Assembly (NCBI GenBank): GCA_027922465.2
Contig: BQMF02000025.1
Span: forward strand, 1 to 64,000
Direction of reading: 5' to 3'
DNA from: Turritopsis dohrnii
Taxonomy: Eukaryota > Cnidaria > Hydrozoa > Anthoathecata > Oceaniidae
Length of the DNA stretch: 64,000 bases
Shown piece by piece: positions 1-9,749 of this stretch; the stretch's first letter is position 1, and every line of letters begins with the position of its first letter. Below the pieces are notes generated by a model. It was not told the origin of the DNA, did no database searches, and saw only the letters and a list, made by a program, of their open reading frames with translations. Both the position numbers and the translations under genes were made by a program.

Positions 1-98
1 GTTTGTGATATTTTTTCTTTCATATACTGACATGAAAAAAAGTATTAAAGAAATATAAGACATTACATTCTTGATCTTCCTTAAAACAAACTGCTTAC

Positions 99-1133
99 CT
101 TCTGCTACATTTGGCCATTGTCTGCAACATACTGCTAAGGTAAAATCACTGTAAAAAGCAAACATCTCACGGTTGATTTCATTAGCGTTTCGTATGGGAT
201 AGCACTTTCCACAGCAATAAACATCATTGGCGGTCTTGCAATATAAGAAACAGCAGCGAAAAAATCTATCTATGAAAATTTTTTCAGTTTTCTTTATCTT
301 TACGGTAACTGCTGGTCCGTTAATCGATATGTTTGATGAGTATTTATGATCTATTGTCCCGTTTAGAACCATTTCTCTATCTGCATCATAATTTTGAAGT
401 TCATCTGCTGCTACGTTCAATGACTGACGTAATTTTTCTTTGACCAAATCATTCGATAATACACGAATATCTGTACCTTCATACTTTTGAAGACTGTGTA
501 TTTGCTCCAGTGCTCATGACGTGGTGGAAGTTTGTCTTTCAACTTCAGCCAACAAAATGCTTCTCCAGTACCTTTTGGTTGTACAGCTTCAAAAATACAA
601 CAATCAGAATTGCTTTGTTGTAGACGAGAGCAAAGTAAATTTTCAGACAGATTGATAAAACAATCTTCTGGAATCAGCATCATATCATAATCAGAAGCCA
701 GAATAGATTTTGATGGTTGCATTTTTCCGAGGCCTTCTCTTAAGCTACCTGTTGGCATTATGGAGAATTGAAACTCTTTGATATTTGCATTTAAAACTTG
801 TAAAATGCGTTCCAAATGAGCTTCACTTTCAAGCATCTTCATGAACACGCGCCTTGACTGTACGTCTTTTTGAAATCTATCAATAATTCTTTCGAATTTT
901 TGCAGATTTTCATTTTCATGAAAACCAACGTGAGGTTGAAATTCAACGTAGTTGCATTTAAGACGAAAACAACAGTGTTGATAAAAGTATTTGAACATAT
1001 TGATCGCCCATCTTTTGACTTTTTTGGGCCACACACAACAGAATACACAAAATGATAGTAATGTAAGCAGGAAAAGAAACACAAAGATTACGTCTAAGGC
1101 CGAAGAATTACTTGACATAGTTTCTTTAGCCAT
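99..1133 (-). CDS. Mab-21/cGAS-like protein, membrane-anchored, N-terminal exon (frameshifted)
   Basis: The exon starts at ATG 1133 and ends at a GT donor after base 99, so the gene continues left of the window. Residues about 12-35 form one hydrophobic segment followed by basic residues, which suggests an N-terminal membrane anchor. A nucleotidyltransferase core follows: a PTGSLREG motif, then SDYDMM, which supplies the D-x-D metal ligands. After about base 500 the frame shifts by one. The new frame carries a GPAVTVKI segment and FIDRFF, placing a third acidic residue where the family has one, and then a QWPNVAE ending. The Mab-21/cGAS family makes or has lost the ability to make cyclic nucleotide signals, and the visible acidic triad is compatible with activity. 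The frameshift is either gene decay or a one-base assembly error. Family membership is fairly secure; activity is inference. Confidence 0.75.
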
Positions 1134-1378
1134 GTTTTTGTCGAAAGCTGTTGAAGATTTGAATAATCAATTGTTATGAAAACGCTTTCTTAGAAAAGAA
1201 AACTGCGATGGTATTTAAACGTAAGTTGTGAAGCCTATTCTCTGAACTGAATGCAAAAGTAGAATATTATTGATCAAATTTTAATTGGTAATGTTTGAAT
1301 ATTTATCTGCCTTCCATTTCATTTTATTGAGCTTGTCTGTCTATCTAATTATAAATAAACTTTTATTCTAGATTTTAA

Positions 1379-1451
1379 TCTTGTGATATTTTATGTTCTA
1401 GACCTGAAGATCATCATATCAGATCGAAATATATTGTCCAAAAATTAAAAT
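1379..1451 (+). repeat. retroelement 3'-tail motif, copy 1
   Basis: The stretch reads as TTCTAGACCTGAAGAT, then a short self-complementary ATC/GAT stem, then GATCGAAATATATTG and an A-rich tail. A close copy lies at 7826-7886. The CTGAAGA-stem-GAAAT layout resembles the conserved 3' region of some Penelope-like or LINE retroelements. No protein-coding remnant is attached here. Confidence 0.45.
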
Positions 1452-2166
1452 TTTGACACAATGTTCCTACAAAATAATGTAAATTTGTTATGTATTCGCA
1501 AATTTTCACAATTTCTGCTGCAAAATATAGAAATCTTTTGAAGAAGTTTTTTCAAGCTGAACTCATTGAGTTCCATTATGCATGTCGCAAAAGTTAGAGA
1601 TTCTCCAGCATAACTTTAAAAGGATATGGTTTGCTATATATCTACTAAGTAGATGCAATTTTCACACAACAAATAACAAACAAGAAACAATCACTTCTGA
1701 TGAAGCTTCTTGTTTACCACTTAATTTTCATCAGTATTTCAAAGTGGAAATGATTTTAATCTTCCTTTCTTGTAATCATAGCAGTTGTATCTATTTGTGT
1801 CGCATAAAGTCTCAAAATACATACATAATTAAACCTTTGATAGGATTTTGAAAATTCCGAGCCTGCATTTTATTCATTGTTCATTGTTTAAGCAATTTCA
1901 AATGGAACCTTTGCAGACTATAATGTGTAGACTAACGGATTATTAGTATGACAACGAGCAATAAGAGATTTACGGTATAAACATAGCTGCAGGATTGCTA
2001 TGAAGCTTATACCGTTCTTAATTCTGCTGTTATGATCACAAGACCATGTCTAAAGAACCGCTGTGAAAACAGAAACAGCGTTGCATTCCTTCAATTTGAG
2101 TTAGGAGCTTTCATAGTGAAACTGTTTTACAATAAAGGAAAATAGTCTGTAAAGCCAATCGATCGA

Positions 2167-2335
2167 ACTTAATGAGTTTTTCCAAACTTGTTTTTTCGAT
2201 TTTCTCTTCTTCTTTCTTTCCATTTCCTTCAAAAAGTACATCATGAGAAAAATAAAAAGACAAAGATTCCTTTATGTAAAAGTTTTAAGAATAGATAGGA
2301 TATTTACTTTAAAAATTGCGGCAAAGTTTTGACAC
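2167..2335 (+). repeat. dispersed repeat, copy 1 (others at 15880-16085 and 62780-63060)
   Basis: The copies share the ordered blocks AATGAGTTTTTCCAAA, TTTTTCGATTTTCTCTT, CCATTTCCTTCAAAAA, CATCATGAGA and AAAAATTGCGG. The three copies are diverged and have different flanks, so this is an old interspersed repeat of unknown class. Confidence 0.6.
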
Positions 2336-2702
2336 TTTTTTAAAACACAATGTAGTTACTTCAATCATTGTTATAGTACGTTGATAAGCTATCATGTGAA
2401 TCATGAACGGTGCTTTTGGCCTGCCGTAGTCTTTAATCCAGATGATTAAACGCCAGCCCGTCTGATCTGCATACCATGAATTATACGTAAATTACGTAAT
2501 TTTTATAAAGCTATTGCATGACTGGCTTCAAAGATGGTAGTACTCCTTTCAGTTTTTTCATTGTAAATACAATACGACATAGTGCATTTAAATTGAGGAG
2601 AGACTTATAGAATCATTCCACAAGTTTACCTCCATATTGAACATAGAACATCTCTTTTCTTTCTCCTGATTTGAATAGTCCTGAAACAGCTTGTGAGAGT
2701 GT

Positions 2703-2708
2703 CATTCA
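2703..2708. repeat. target-site duplication, left
   Basis: CATTCA directly precedes the left end of the DDE transposon and recurs directly after its right end at 7088-7093. A 6-bp duplication marks a genuine insertion. I recall 6 bp as the size reported for IS3EU elements. Confidence 0.8.
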
Positions 2709-2750
2709 TACGGTGGATCAGAGGTGACATTTTTTGGTCATCTTTTTTTT
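2709..2750 (+). repeat. left terminal inverted repeat
   Basis: It begins TACGGTGGATCAGAGGTGAC and continues through a GGTCATC block into a T tract. It pairs with the reverse complement of 7046-7087, which begins TACCGTGGATCAAAAGTGAC. The differences are five scattered substitutions, with no indel before the T tract. Confidence 0.85.
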
Positions 2751-2837
2751 TAAGGTGATCTTCTTGAAAATTGAAAAAAAATCACGCCAATGTTGTCGTT
2801 CGGTCGTTTTTCTTTTTTTTTCTTCTGTTGTTTTTTG

Positions 2838-3310
2838 TTTAAAAAAACGCGACTTATGTATTTTGTTTTTTTTGTCGCTCTGTTTTTTTTTAAAAAAAAA
2901 AAACGCGACTTATGTATTTTGTTTTTTGTCACTCTTTTTTTAAAAAAAAAACGCGACTTATGTATTTTGTTTTTTTTTGTCGCTCTTTTTTTTTAAAAAA
3001 AAAACGCGACTTATGTATTTTGTTTTTTGTCACTCTTTTTTTAAAAAAAAAACGCGACTTATGTATTTTGTTTTTTGTCACTCTTTTTTTAAAAAAAAAA
3101 CGCGACTTATGTATTTTGTTTTTTTTGTCACTCTTTTTTTTTAAAAAAAAAAACGCGACTTATGTATTTTGTTTTTTGTCACTCTTTTTTTAAAAAAAAA
3201 ACGCGACTTATGTATTTTGTTTTTTTTGTCGCTCTTTTTTTAAAAAAAAAACAAAACGCGACTTATGTATTTTGTTTTTTGTCACTCTTTTTTTAAAAAA
3301 AACGTGACTC
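2838..3310. repeat. subterminal minisatellite of T/A hairpin units, left end
   Basis: Nine near-identical units of about 46-55 bp each contain A-tract, CGCGACTTATGTATTTTG, a T run, GTC(A/G)CTC, then T7-9 followed by A7-10. Three degenerate units follow to about 3450 (CGTGACTC, CACAACTC, CACGACTC). Each T-run/A-run junction is a perfect short palindrome, so single strands could fold into a series of hairpins. Open frames through the array are artefacts of the repeat. Related units sit at the right end of the same element. Confidence 0.85.
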
Positions 3311-3544
3311 ACATTATGTGCATTTTCTCGCTTTTTTCTGTGAAAAAAAACACAACTCATTTTATGTTTATTTGTCGATCTTTTTTAGCTTAAAAAATGC
3401 TTAAAAAAAACACGACTCGTTTCACACGCTAAAAATTCGTCGCTCTTTTTTTTTTGAACAACCACATGGTGAAATTATCGGTTGTCGTAAAAGTTAGCAA
3501 CATCAACAAAACAAAATTATAAAGATGCTAGTGGTGCGGAGAAC

Positions 3545-4510
3545 ATGTCTGAAACTGGAACTTTTTCTGTTGAACAAGTGAGTGTAAAACTACTTTTCAG
3601 GAAGGTTTGAAACATAATCACCTATAATGTTTTGAATTGAAGAATGTTTCGACTGTTTTGATTTACTATTCTTCGAGAAATAAATATGCCAGTATAAATA
3701 AACCAAGCACCACTTATATTTTCAAACTTTGAATGTTATGTCCCTTTTTTCTGATTGTATCTATAGATATGTGAATTCTTGCTCGAAAGGGGTGTATCAG
3801 ATGTAGTGGTATGATATTTTCCCAATACAGTTATGTAAATCGTCGTTTAAACAACTATTGTGTAAAGATGTAACTGATACTGATCTTCAAAATTCATTCA
3901 TGCATTTTGTGACTCCTCAAGAATTTGAACTACTCAACTCATTTTCTCGTGGTGAATCAAAAGAAACACAGCCAATCATGGATATATGACTGAGTATTCT
4001 ATCTTCACTCTTCCAACTTCAAGTAATGTAATGGATTTGATTACCAAGGCAGAGAGAATTGCTCTGATTGAAATGCCTTGCTTTGCTATGCAATCAATGG
4101 GAAAGGGTTTTGGGCCTCTTTTCAACAAAATATCACCAGAAACAGTGGATGCCTTGTATCATGTAACTATACCAACTCCTGACATTGTTATTAAAAGTCT
4201 AGAAACTTTTCCTGTATGTAAAAATGATGATCGAATTACCACTTGGCTACACCGTTATATAAGAAGCACAAGTAAAACCGAGTTATCCAAATTCATTAGA
4301 TTCATCACTGGAGGTACGAATTTCAATCCAAGTTCTGTGATACGTGTAGAGTTTTCAAATCAAAAATTGGATCATTTGAGACCTATATCGAAAACTTGCT
4401 TTAAGATATTGATATTGCCGAGACAGTATAATTCATTTACAGCTTTGAGACAGAATTTGTCTACGTACATTGGTAGTGAGGGCACATGGGCAGTACATGA
4501 TGCTTTGTAA
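3545..4510 (+). pseudogene. HECT E3 ubiquitin ligase-like gene of the transposon (frameshifted)
   Basis: An ATG at 3545 opens an 11-codon exon ending at a GTGAGT donor after 3577. An acceptor before 3767 leads to a short exon reading ICEFLLERGVSDVV. Frame is then lost around 3809-3830 and again near 3985, where TGA interrupts. From 3986 a 174-codon frame is clean and matches a HECT C-terminal region: a KFIRFITGG block, then a TCFKIL block with the expected catalytic cysteine, and an LPRQYNSFTALRQ helix near the end. In HECT enzymes this cysteine accepts ubiquitin from an E2. The copy is shorter than a full HECT domain of about 350 residues. Such HECT genes are often auto-annotated in cnidarians as G2E3-like. 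The tie to the transposon comes from its position between the inverted repeats. Confidence 0.65.
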
Positions 4511-5396
4511 TTGATGCTATTGCATACTAATGTGTTGTACTTTGGAAGTTTGTTTCTACATATATGTTATGTTAAGTTTGTGATAGCAATTTGCTGTTTT
4601 TGTTTAAAAATATTGTAACATTTCAAACTGGTTTTGAAAGCTTGTTGCATTGATTGGATATTATGTTATTGCCAACACAAATGTCAATAGTTTTATTGTT
4701 TTTATTCCGTAAAAGTTATTTTTTCCCAAAGAAAGTGAACTCATAAATTTACTTTATACTTACTAGTGCAGACAGTTTGATTTTGCTGTGTTTTATATTC
4801 TATTCTTAATTTTCTTAATGAGAAAGTTGTTTTGTGGCATTTTTAACAGATTATATAAGTTTTAGATTAATGTAAGAGATATTTCTGTTTTGACACATTT
4901 CATTCCTGACTTTCAGAAAAAAGTGTTTGTCTACTGTTTTTAAAGCAAAGTGCCACATATCTTAGATAAAATATTTTGTTGAGCAATATCAGTTGGTTCT
5001 ATGTGTATGTTTAGAAAAAAAAACAACTAATTTTTACGGCGTTGTGAAATTAGTGATAAATTATTCTAGACCTTTACTTTGGTTTTTAAGCTTGGTTCTC
5101 ACTATCGAATTTTTTGAAGTTTTTCCCTACGTTAACCTATGGCTTGAGGTGGGTTCGCGTGAGTTGATTTTATGGTTTAATTATATTTTTCTCATTTTGG
5201 TTAACGTTGGCTTAAAGAATATTCTCAAAAACTAATCCATCAAACTTTATCCTTCGGCTTTGTTCCGCCTGGGAATTGTTTAATGGGTATGTGAAGCAAT
5301 TTTAGTAGAAATGTTGTGTTTTCATGATGTATATATTCACTTGTTATTGCAAAATTATTAGTGAGATACAAAACCATGAACTGTTTTATCTTAATT
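4511..5396. other. A+T-rich spacer inside the transposon
   Basis: It lies between the stop codons of two convergent transposon genes. An 80-codon hydrophobic open frame at 4993-5235 lacks an ATG start and any recognisable domain, so it is not called. The region presumably holds the 3' untranslated parts of both genes. Confidence 0.55.
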
Positions 5397-6602
5397 TCAA
5401 AGACTGTCGATTTCTGTCAAAAGTGTTTCCAAAAGACTCGTTGCCTCTGCTATAGTCGTAGGCATGTTGAAGTTGTTTTCATGCATTATAATCTGTGCTA
5501 GTTCCACGAATTCGTCTGAACAGCCTAATTCTGACGGCTCCTCACAAAATTGCTTTGCTAGCGCTATATCAGAGGCGGTTATACTATAACTTCTATCTGT
5601 TCCACCTGACAAATGGGGAGCAAAAAATAAAATTTCAGGTCGGCCTGCTGGACACTCTGAATTTCGAATATATCGAATGCGATGATTATTCCATAAATTC
5701 TGCGTTTCATTCAGCTCCTGGCGAAGAATTCCCATGTAGCAAAAACGAATACATTCTACGTGGTAGTTCAGACTCAAATCTAATGTAACAGTTTCGCAGA
5801 GATCTTTGAAAAAGTTGATCCACCAGTTACACCGATTGCGTCGGAAAAGTGACCACCAAGATTCTATTCGTTCGTTGCGTGTAGATGGTCCATACATAAA
5901 ACTTGCATCACCAGCAAATGAATCTGTGAACTGTCTGCGGAGAAAGCGCTGTATTCCGCCCAACACGACATTTTCTGAACCTCTGTCAGCTCGAATTAAG
6001 CGAGGTACAAATTGCAATGATTTTACACAATTGACAAAATAATCTGCTATAACTTTCGGGTTGTTGTTACTAGCCGCTACATTTAGCCACAGAATTCTCC
6101 TGCTATAACCGTCGATAGCACCGTGGATTGCAAATCCGAACGGTTTGAGTTTATCGTATCCGTCAACATGCCAGGTAAAATTCGGACCTTGTGATAAATA
6201 TATACGGCGCGTCAGCCTTTTAGCTGCCCTGGCTTTCACGCCATCCGGATCAAGACTTTTTATAACCAATCTAACTGTGTGGTGGTCAACAACAAGTCCT
6301 TTCGACCGTAATTTTTGATGCATTAGTCTATAACCAAACGAAGATCCGGACCCTTGCAATTCTTCACCAACTTCGTCAATTACACGGTTCAACGACGTTT
6401 TATCATACCTTCTATAAAGTGACAGAGACCTCAGTATACGATTGAGTTGTCGCACACTAACTTTGCAACCATGCTGTACTTCTAACAAACTGATTATTTC
6501 CTTGTACGAATAACCATAATGAAAGTATTGCTTAATGACATCATTTCTGTCCCTCGACTGTCTTTGCATGTCGTCTATAACAAAACGAGGACTGAATGCC
6601 AT
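5397..6602 (-). CDS. IS3-type DDE transposase / integrase-core protein
   Basis: The ATG at 6602 gives 401 residues. The open frame runs further upstream but without a Met, and a CAG/GTAAAG site near 6655 with an acceptor-like ATTCAG just inside the ATG leaves room for an upstream exon. Residues about 20-62 look like a helix-turn-helix region (GYSYKEIISLLE, then SVRQLNRILR). An integrase core follows: D147 in WHVDGYDK, D206 in IRADRGSE, and an acidic residue at 244 or 247 in TRNERIESWW, in order and with typical spacing. Other conserved-looking blocks are AIDGYSRRILWL and CPAGRPEILFF. The protein would bind the inverted repeats and cut and rejoin the element. The frame is unbroken, unlike its HECT neighbour, so this copy may have been active recently. 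Confidence 0.85.
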   Translation of the reverse strand: MAFSPRFVIDDMQRQSRDRNDVIKQYFHYGYSYKEIISLLEVQHGCKVSVRQLNRILRSLSLYRRYDKTSLNRVIDEVGEELQGSGSSFGYRLMHQKLRSKGLVVDHHTVRLVIKSLDPDGVKARAAKRLTRRIYLSQGPNFTWHVDGYDKLKPFGFAIHGAIDGYSRRILWLNVAASNNNPKVIADYFVNCVKSLQFVPRLIRADRGSENVVLGGIQRFLRRQFTDSFAGDASFMYGPSTRNERIESWWSLFRRNRCNWWINFFKDLCETVTLDLSLNYHVECIRFCYMGILRQELNETQNLWNNHRIRYIRNSECPAGRPEILFFAPHLSGGTDRSYSITASDIALAKQFCEEPSELGCSDEFVELAQIIMHENNFNMPTTIAEATSLLETLLTEIDSL

Positions 6603-6940
6603 GAAAAGTCGCAGCGTGTGGAAGAAAACTTTAACAAAGAGAAATTGAACTTTACCTGTTTGTGCTATGATAACGTGTACCTGAAAAGACAACTGGCAGG
6701 AGTTACACGTGTCTTATATATGAAAACCGAAATGTACGACAACCGAGTAACTATAGAAAAGTAAAAACACAAAAGCACAACAACTTATTGAATCATGCAC
6801 TTTTTGAACAAATTAAAAAAGTGTAACAAAAATATCAGCGGTTGTTTTTTTTTTCTTGTTGTTTTGTTTTTCTTGTTAAAAAAGAATTAAACTGCTACAT
6901 CTCCATGTTACATGGATACTTCTTTTTGATAAAAAAAAAG

Positions 6941-7040
6941 TAATACTAAACACGACTACTTTCACAAGAAGACTTTTTTTTTTAAAAAAAAAGTAATACT
7001 AAACACGACTACTTTTACAAGAAGACTTTTTTTTTTAAAA
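6941..7040. repeat. subterminal T/A hairpin repeat, right end
   Basis: Two units of about 60 bp contain A-tract, GTAATACTAAACACGACTAC, TTTYACAAGAAGAC, then T9-10 followed by an A run. The style matches the left array, and the CACGACT word is shared with its degenerate units, but the unit sequence differs. Confidence 0.75.
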
Positions 7041-7045
7041 AAAAA

Positions 7046-7087
7046 AAAAAAAAGATGACGAACAAATGTCACTTTTGATCCACGGTA
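7046..7087 (-). repeat. right terminal inverted repeat
   Basis: The reverse complement begins TACCGTGGATCAAAAGTGAC, the partner of the left end at 2709. It passes into the A tract of the right array. Confidence 0.85.
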
Positions 7088-7093
7088 CATTCA
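7088..7093. repeat. target-site duplication, right
   Basis: CATTCA, identical to 2703-2708, followed by TGATAATATC. Confidence 0.8.
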
Positions 7094-7825
7094 TGATAAT
7101 ATCCAAGAAAGTTTTTTGGATACTGGTATTTCTTCAAAGTTTGTTTCCCCTTCCTGTATATTCCCATGGAAAGTTTCGTATGAACTATACGCTCTAAAAA
7201 TCCAGTAAACCATTACTGAGGATACGGATCTGTTAAAAAAATCCTGAAAACAAGCAAAGAATTACTTGTTTTAAGTAAAAAACGTCTTGTCTACATAGCT
7301 AGAATATCCTTCTAGGATTAAGTAAGTTTTTCTTAAAATAAGGCAATATATTCTCAATTTTTCTTCTTATTTAGTAACAAAATACTTATTTAGTTAGAAA
7401 ATCTTGAAACTCTACTTTCGACCCCGATACCTTGCGCACCGCAACCAAACACTTTACCTCCGTCACCATACAACAACGTCTGTATAAAAAGTCTAAAACA
7501 GAATATCTTAGCTTAAGTCAACTAAAATGAGCGCATCTCGATATAGAAATTATAAAAATATCAGAAGACTAAGAAAGATTACCTGTAAGTAAAATGATTT
7601 AGAGCAAATTTTCAGTTGTTCTTATTTCAAGTAAAAATTTACTTAAATTGAGAAATTATTGGCTAGATTCATTCGTACTAAAAATAAGACTTTTTGATGT
7701 GTACCATGCATATATCGACTAGACAACACTGCATTTCCTCTTAATACGGGCTCGAGTTTACTTATGCAACCATTCGCTAACATGGATGCGATGGCCAAAC
7801 CATCGCTCTGTCTATACTATATTTT
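7094..7825. other. intergenic, no gene seen
   Basis: A+T-rich sequence with no supported coding frame. Several short CTTGTTTTAAGTAAAAA-like words recur on both strands, but no repeat boundary could be drawn. Confidence 0.5.
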
Positions 7826-7886
7826 ATATTTTAGACCTGAAGATGATCATATATGATCGAAATCTATTGTCAAAAAATTAAAATTC
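7826..7886 (+). repeat. retroelement 3'-tail motif, copy 2
   Basis: It reads TTTAGACCTGAAGATGATC, then a short loop, then a GATC stem partner, GAAATCTATTGTC and an A-rich stretch. It matches 1379-1451 closely and directly precedes the ACTG microsatellite. Confidence 0.5.
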
Positions 7887-7905
7887 ACTGTTACTTCAAT
7901 ATTGA

Positions 7906-8000
7906 CTGACTGACTGACTGACTGACTGACTGACTGACTGACTGACTGACTGACTGACTGACTGACTGACTGACTGACTGACTGACTGACTGACTGACTG
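7906..8000 (+). repeat. (ACTG)n microsatellite
   Basis: About 23 uninterrupted ACTG units. The perfection suggests recent slippage. It separates the retroelement-like motif from the next repeat. Confidence 0.95.
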
Positions 8001-8153
8001 CATACTGGCCTTCGGGCAAGTTAGAGCAATGCTATACGTATCTCTGGCGGTAAGTCAACTAACAGTTGTAAGTCGGCGGGCGGAAGAACCAACCATTACG
8101 GATGGAAGCCCAAGGACTAAAAACTCCCGTTACTTACTTACTTACTTACTTAC
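8001..8153 (+). repeat. SINE-like or LINE-tail unit ending in (TTAC)n
   Basis: A 130-bp block, more G+C-rich than its surroundings (CTGGCCTTCGGGCAAG, GTCGGCGGGCGGAAG, GGAAGCCCAAGGACT), ends in about five TTAC units. A compact GC-richer body followed by a 4-bp tail repeat is typical of a short retroposon. No clear A and B boxes were found. No second copy is present in this window. Confidence 0.4.
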
Positions 8154-8908
8154 TATTGATAATAAATTTAGATTACATTTCAAAATGTCGTTAATTTTAA
8201 TGAAAGTCTTACATACTTGAAATTATCTAAAACGAACCATATCCTCATCATTTAGTGAGTAACAGTTTAAACAATTTTATGATAATTGAAAGTATCGCTG
8301 GAAAAGGCTAAGAAAATCTAACATTTGAGCATGAAATCACAAATTTTTATGGCCAATACCTAAACCATTATGGTTTATATTTTCAATATTTCAACAAATT
8401 AAACAAAGTTTTGTGAGGCTTGTTGTGGTGGCACAAACTATTGTTTATAAATTCTAGAAATCTGAAGTTCTTGTTTGCCATATGGGACAATATGTATGCA
8501 AAAATATGTTTTTGGTAATTATATGTATCATATTGCATAACGACATCTGCCATTGCTTTTGTTTAACTTTGGCATTTAACAAGTCTTCTGGGTTCTTCAT
8601 ATTGTTATTCGGAAGATTTTAAGCACGCAGCAAAGTTTACATCGACATCGTGGGTGACTTTGAAGTTTTTTTAAAATATAATATTTACATGATAAAACTG
8701 TTTATGAGTTTATGAGTTAATGAGTTTATGTTATCCAGTAGTGCACATTCCGTTATTGCTCCATACGTATTTACTTTAAAATACTCTGACTTTTAGTAAA
8801 CTCACCAAACAAAATGTAAATGCACGCCTTATTATTATAGCTTGAGATACATATAGTAGTTATGATAACTAGTCAGATGTTAGTATGTGGCCTATACGTC
8901 TTTACTGA
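8154..8908. other. intergenic, no gene seen
   Basis: A+T-rich. Only short open frames without domain evidence. Confidence 0.5.
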
Positions 8909-9603
8909 TCAAAATAGTGACTTCATAGCTTTCCAACAATCCAACATGCTGACATTGATTTCTTTTACTGTCACCATAAAAATGATTCCATCGCATATTA
9001 AGTTTGCAAATGCACTAACAGATATGAAATCGATTAGTACTTTCCAATCATCATACTTCAATTTACGAGAACACAGTACGATAATGAAAGAAATAATATT
9101 GGTATAAATAATACAAAATTCTGTTCAAGTAACCAAATAAGTTGTTTTCCCAGTGACTTGTAAATATTGATAGACGTTACAATGATCACCGAAAACAGTA
9201 ACTCTATACTCCACGTAGTAACCACGAGTTTTGTTTTGTTTCTTTTGATCCAACATGTTGGGTAGTGTAAGTGATATTTGAATATTAAGTAACGATCAAG
9301 AATAAGTGAGGTTACAGAGAACATATACAAAATTACAAATGCATAGTTTGCTGTTTTTGCAACGTCATGGAAATGACGCTCGTCAAGTGGAAAATTCATC
9401 ATTTTTTGATAAACAGAATATGACCAGAATGTCGAGATGTTACTGCATAGTGCACTCATTAGAATAGTAAGGTGACTGTTCTGTTTCACCTTTGCATTTA
9501 CCAATGCTATGATGCAAATCAATTGTAGAGCGAACCTGCATACTGATGTTCTCAACACTATCTGAAACATGAGTAGCTTGTCAGGACCACCACTTTCAGC
9601 CAT
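8909..9603 (-). pseudogene. rhodopsin-class GPCR pseudogene lacking TM6
   Basis: The ATG at 9603 opens a 181-codon frame with five hydrophobic segments. The third ends in SLILDRYLIFKYHLHYP, the DRY-type motif and second intracellular loop of class A receptors. The frame stops at 9058, just after the fifth segment (LSYCVLVN). About 12 bases on, in another frame, an open stretch from roughly 9046 to a TGA at 8909 reads FANLICDGIIFMV, which looks like TM7 with its (N/D)xxxY-like region, plus a short tail. The third intracellular loop and TM6 are therefore missing. A single-exon structure is usual for anthozoan receptors. The ligand is unknown. It is a non-functional receptor fragment unless the assembly is wrong. 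Confidence 0.7.
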
Positions 9604-9749
9604 GACATATGATTGCAGTTATACAAACGTTAATGTACTATTGGTGAAATGAAAAGTGTTAATTGGTCAAGTGTGGTACTTGGTCAATGTTCTTATATGT
9701 CGTGGATAAACGTTCCATTAATTTGATGATAGAAACTAAATAAATTTTT

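Larger units (their letters stand above)
1134..2702. other. intergenic, no gene seen
   Basis: A+T-rich spacer between the Mab-21-like exon and the DDE transposon. Short open frames here have no recognisable domain, splice support or biased composition. It contains the two repeat fragments listed separately at 1379-1451 and 2167-2335. Confidence 0.6.
2709..7087. mobile_element. IS3EU-like DDE transposon, complete, 4379 bp
   Basis: The element is bounded by CATTCA duplications and by terminal inverted repeats that align over about 40 bp with five mismatches. Inside are a left array of T/A hairpin minisatellites, a damaged HECT gene on plus, a convergent intact DDE transposase on minus, and a shorter right array of the same style. 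The convergent genes leave about 0.9 kb of A+T-rich DNA between their ends, 4511-5396. The assignment to IS3EU rests on the IS3-type integrase core, the 6-bp duplication and termini beginning TAC. The IS3EU name is from memory and needs a Repbase comparison. The boundaries are read directly from the sequence. Confidence 0.8.

Noticed and set aside
2734..3193. Open frames rich in Lys-Lys-Lys-Arg-Asp-Leu-Cys and Phe through the minisatellite
   Set aside because: They follow the tandem repeat exactly in several frames and have no start context or domain. They are artefacts of repeat periodicity.
4993..5235. 80-codon hydrophobic plus frame between the two transposon genes
   Set aside because: It starts at TTG, has no ATG or domain, and lies in A+T-rich DNA where Phe/Leu/Val-rich frames arise by chance.
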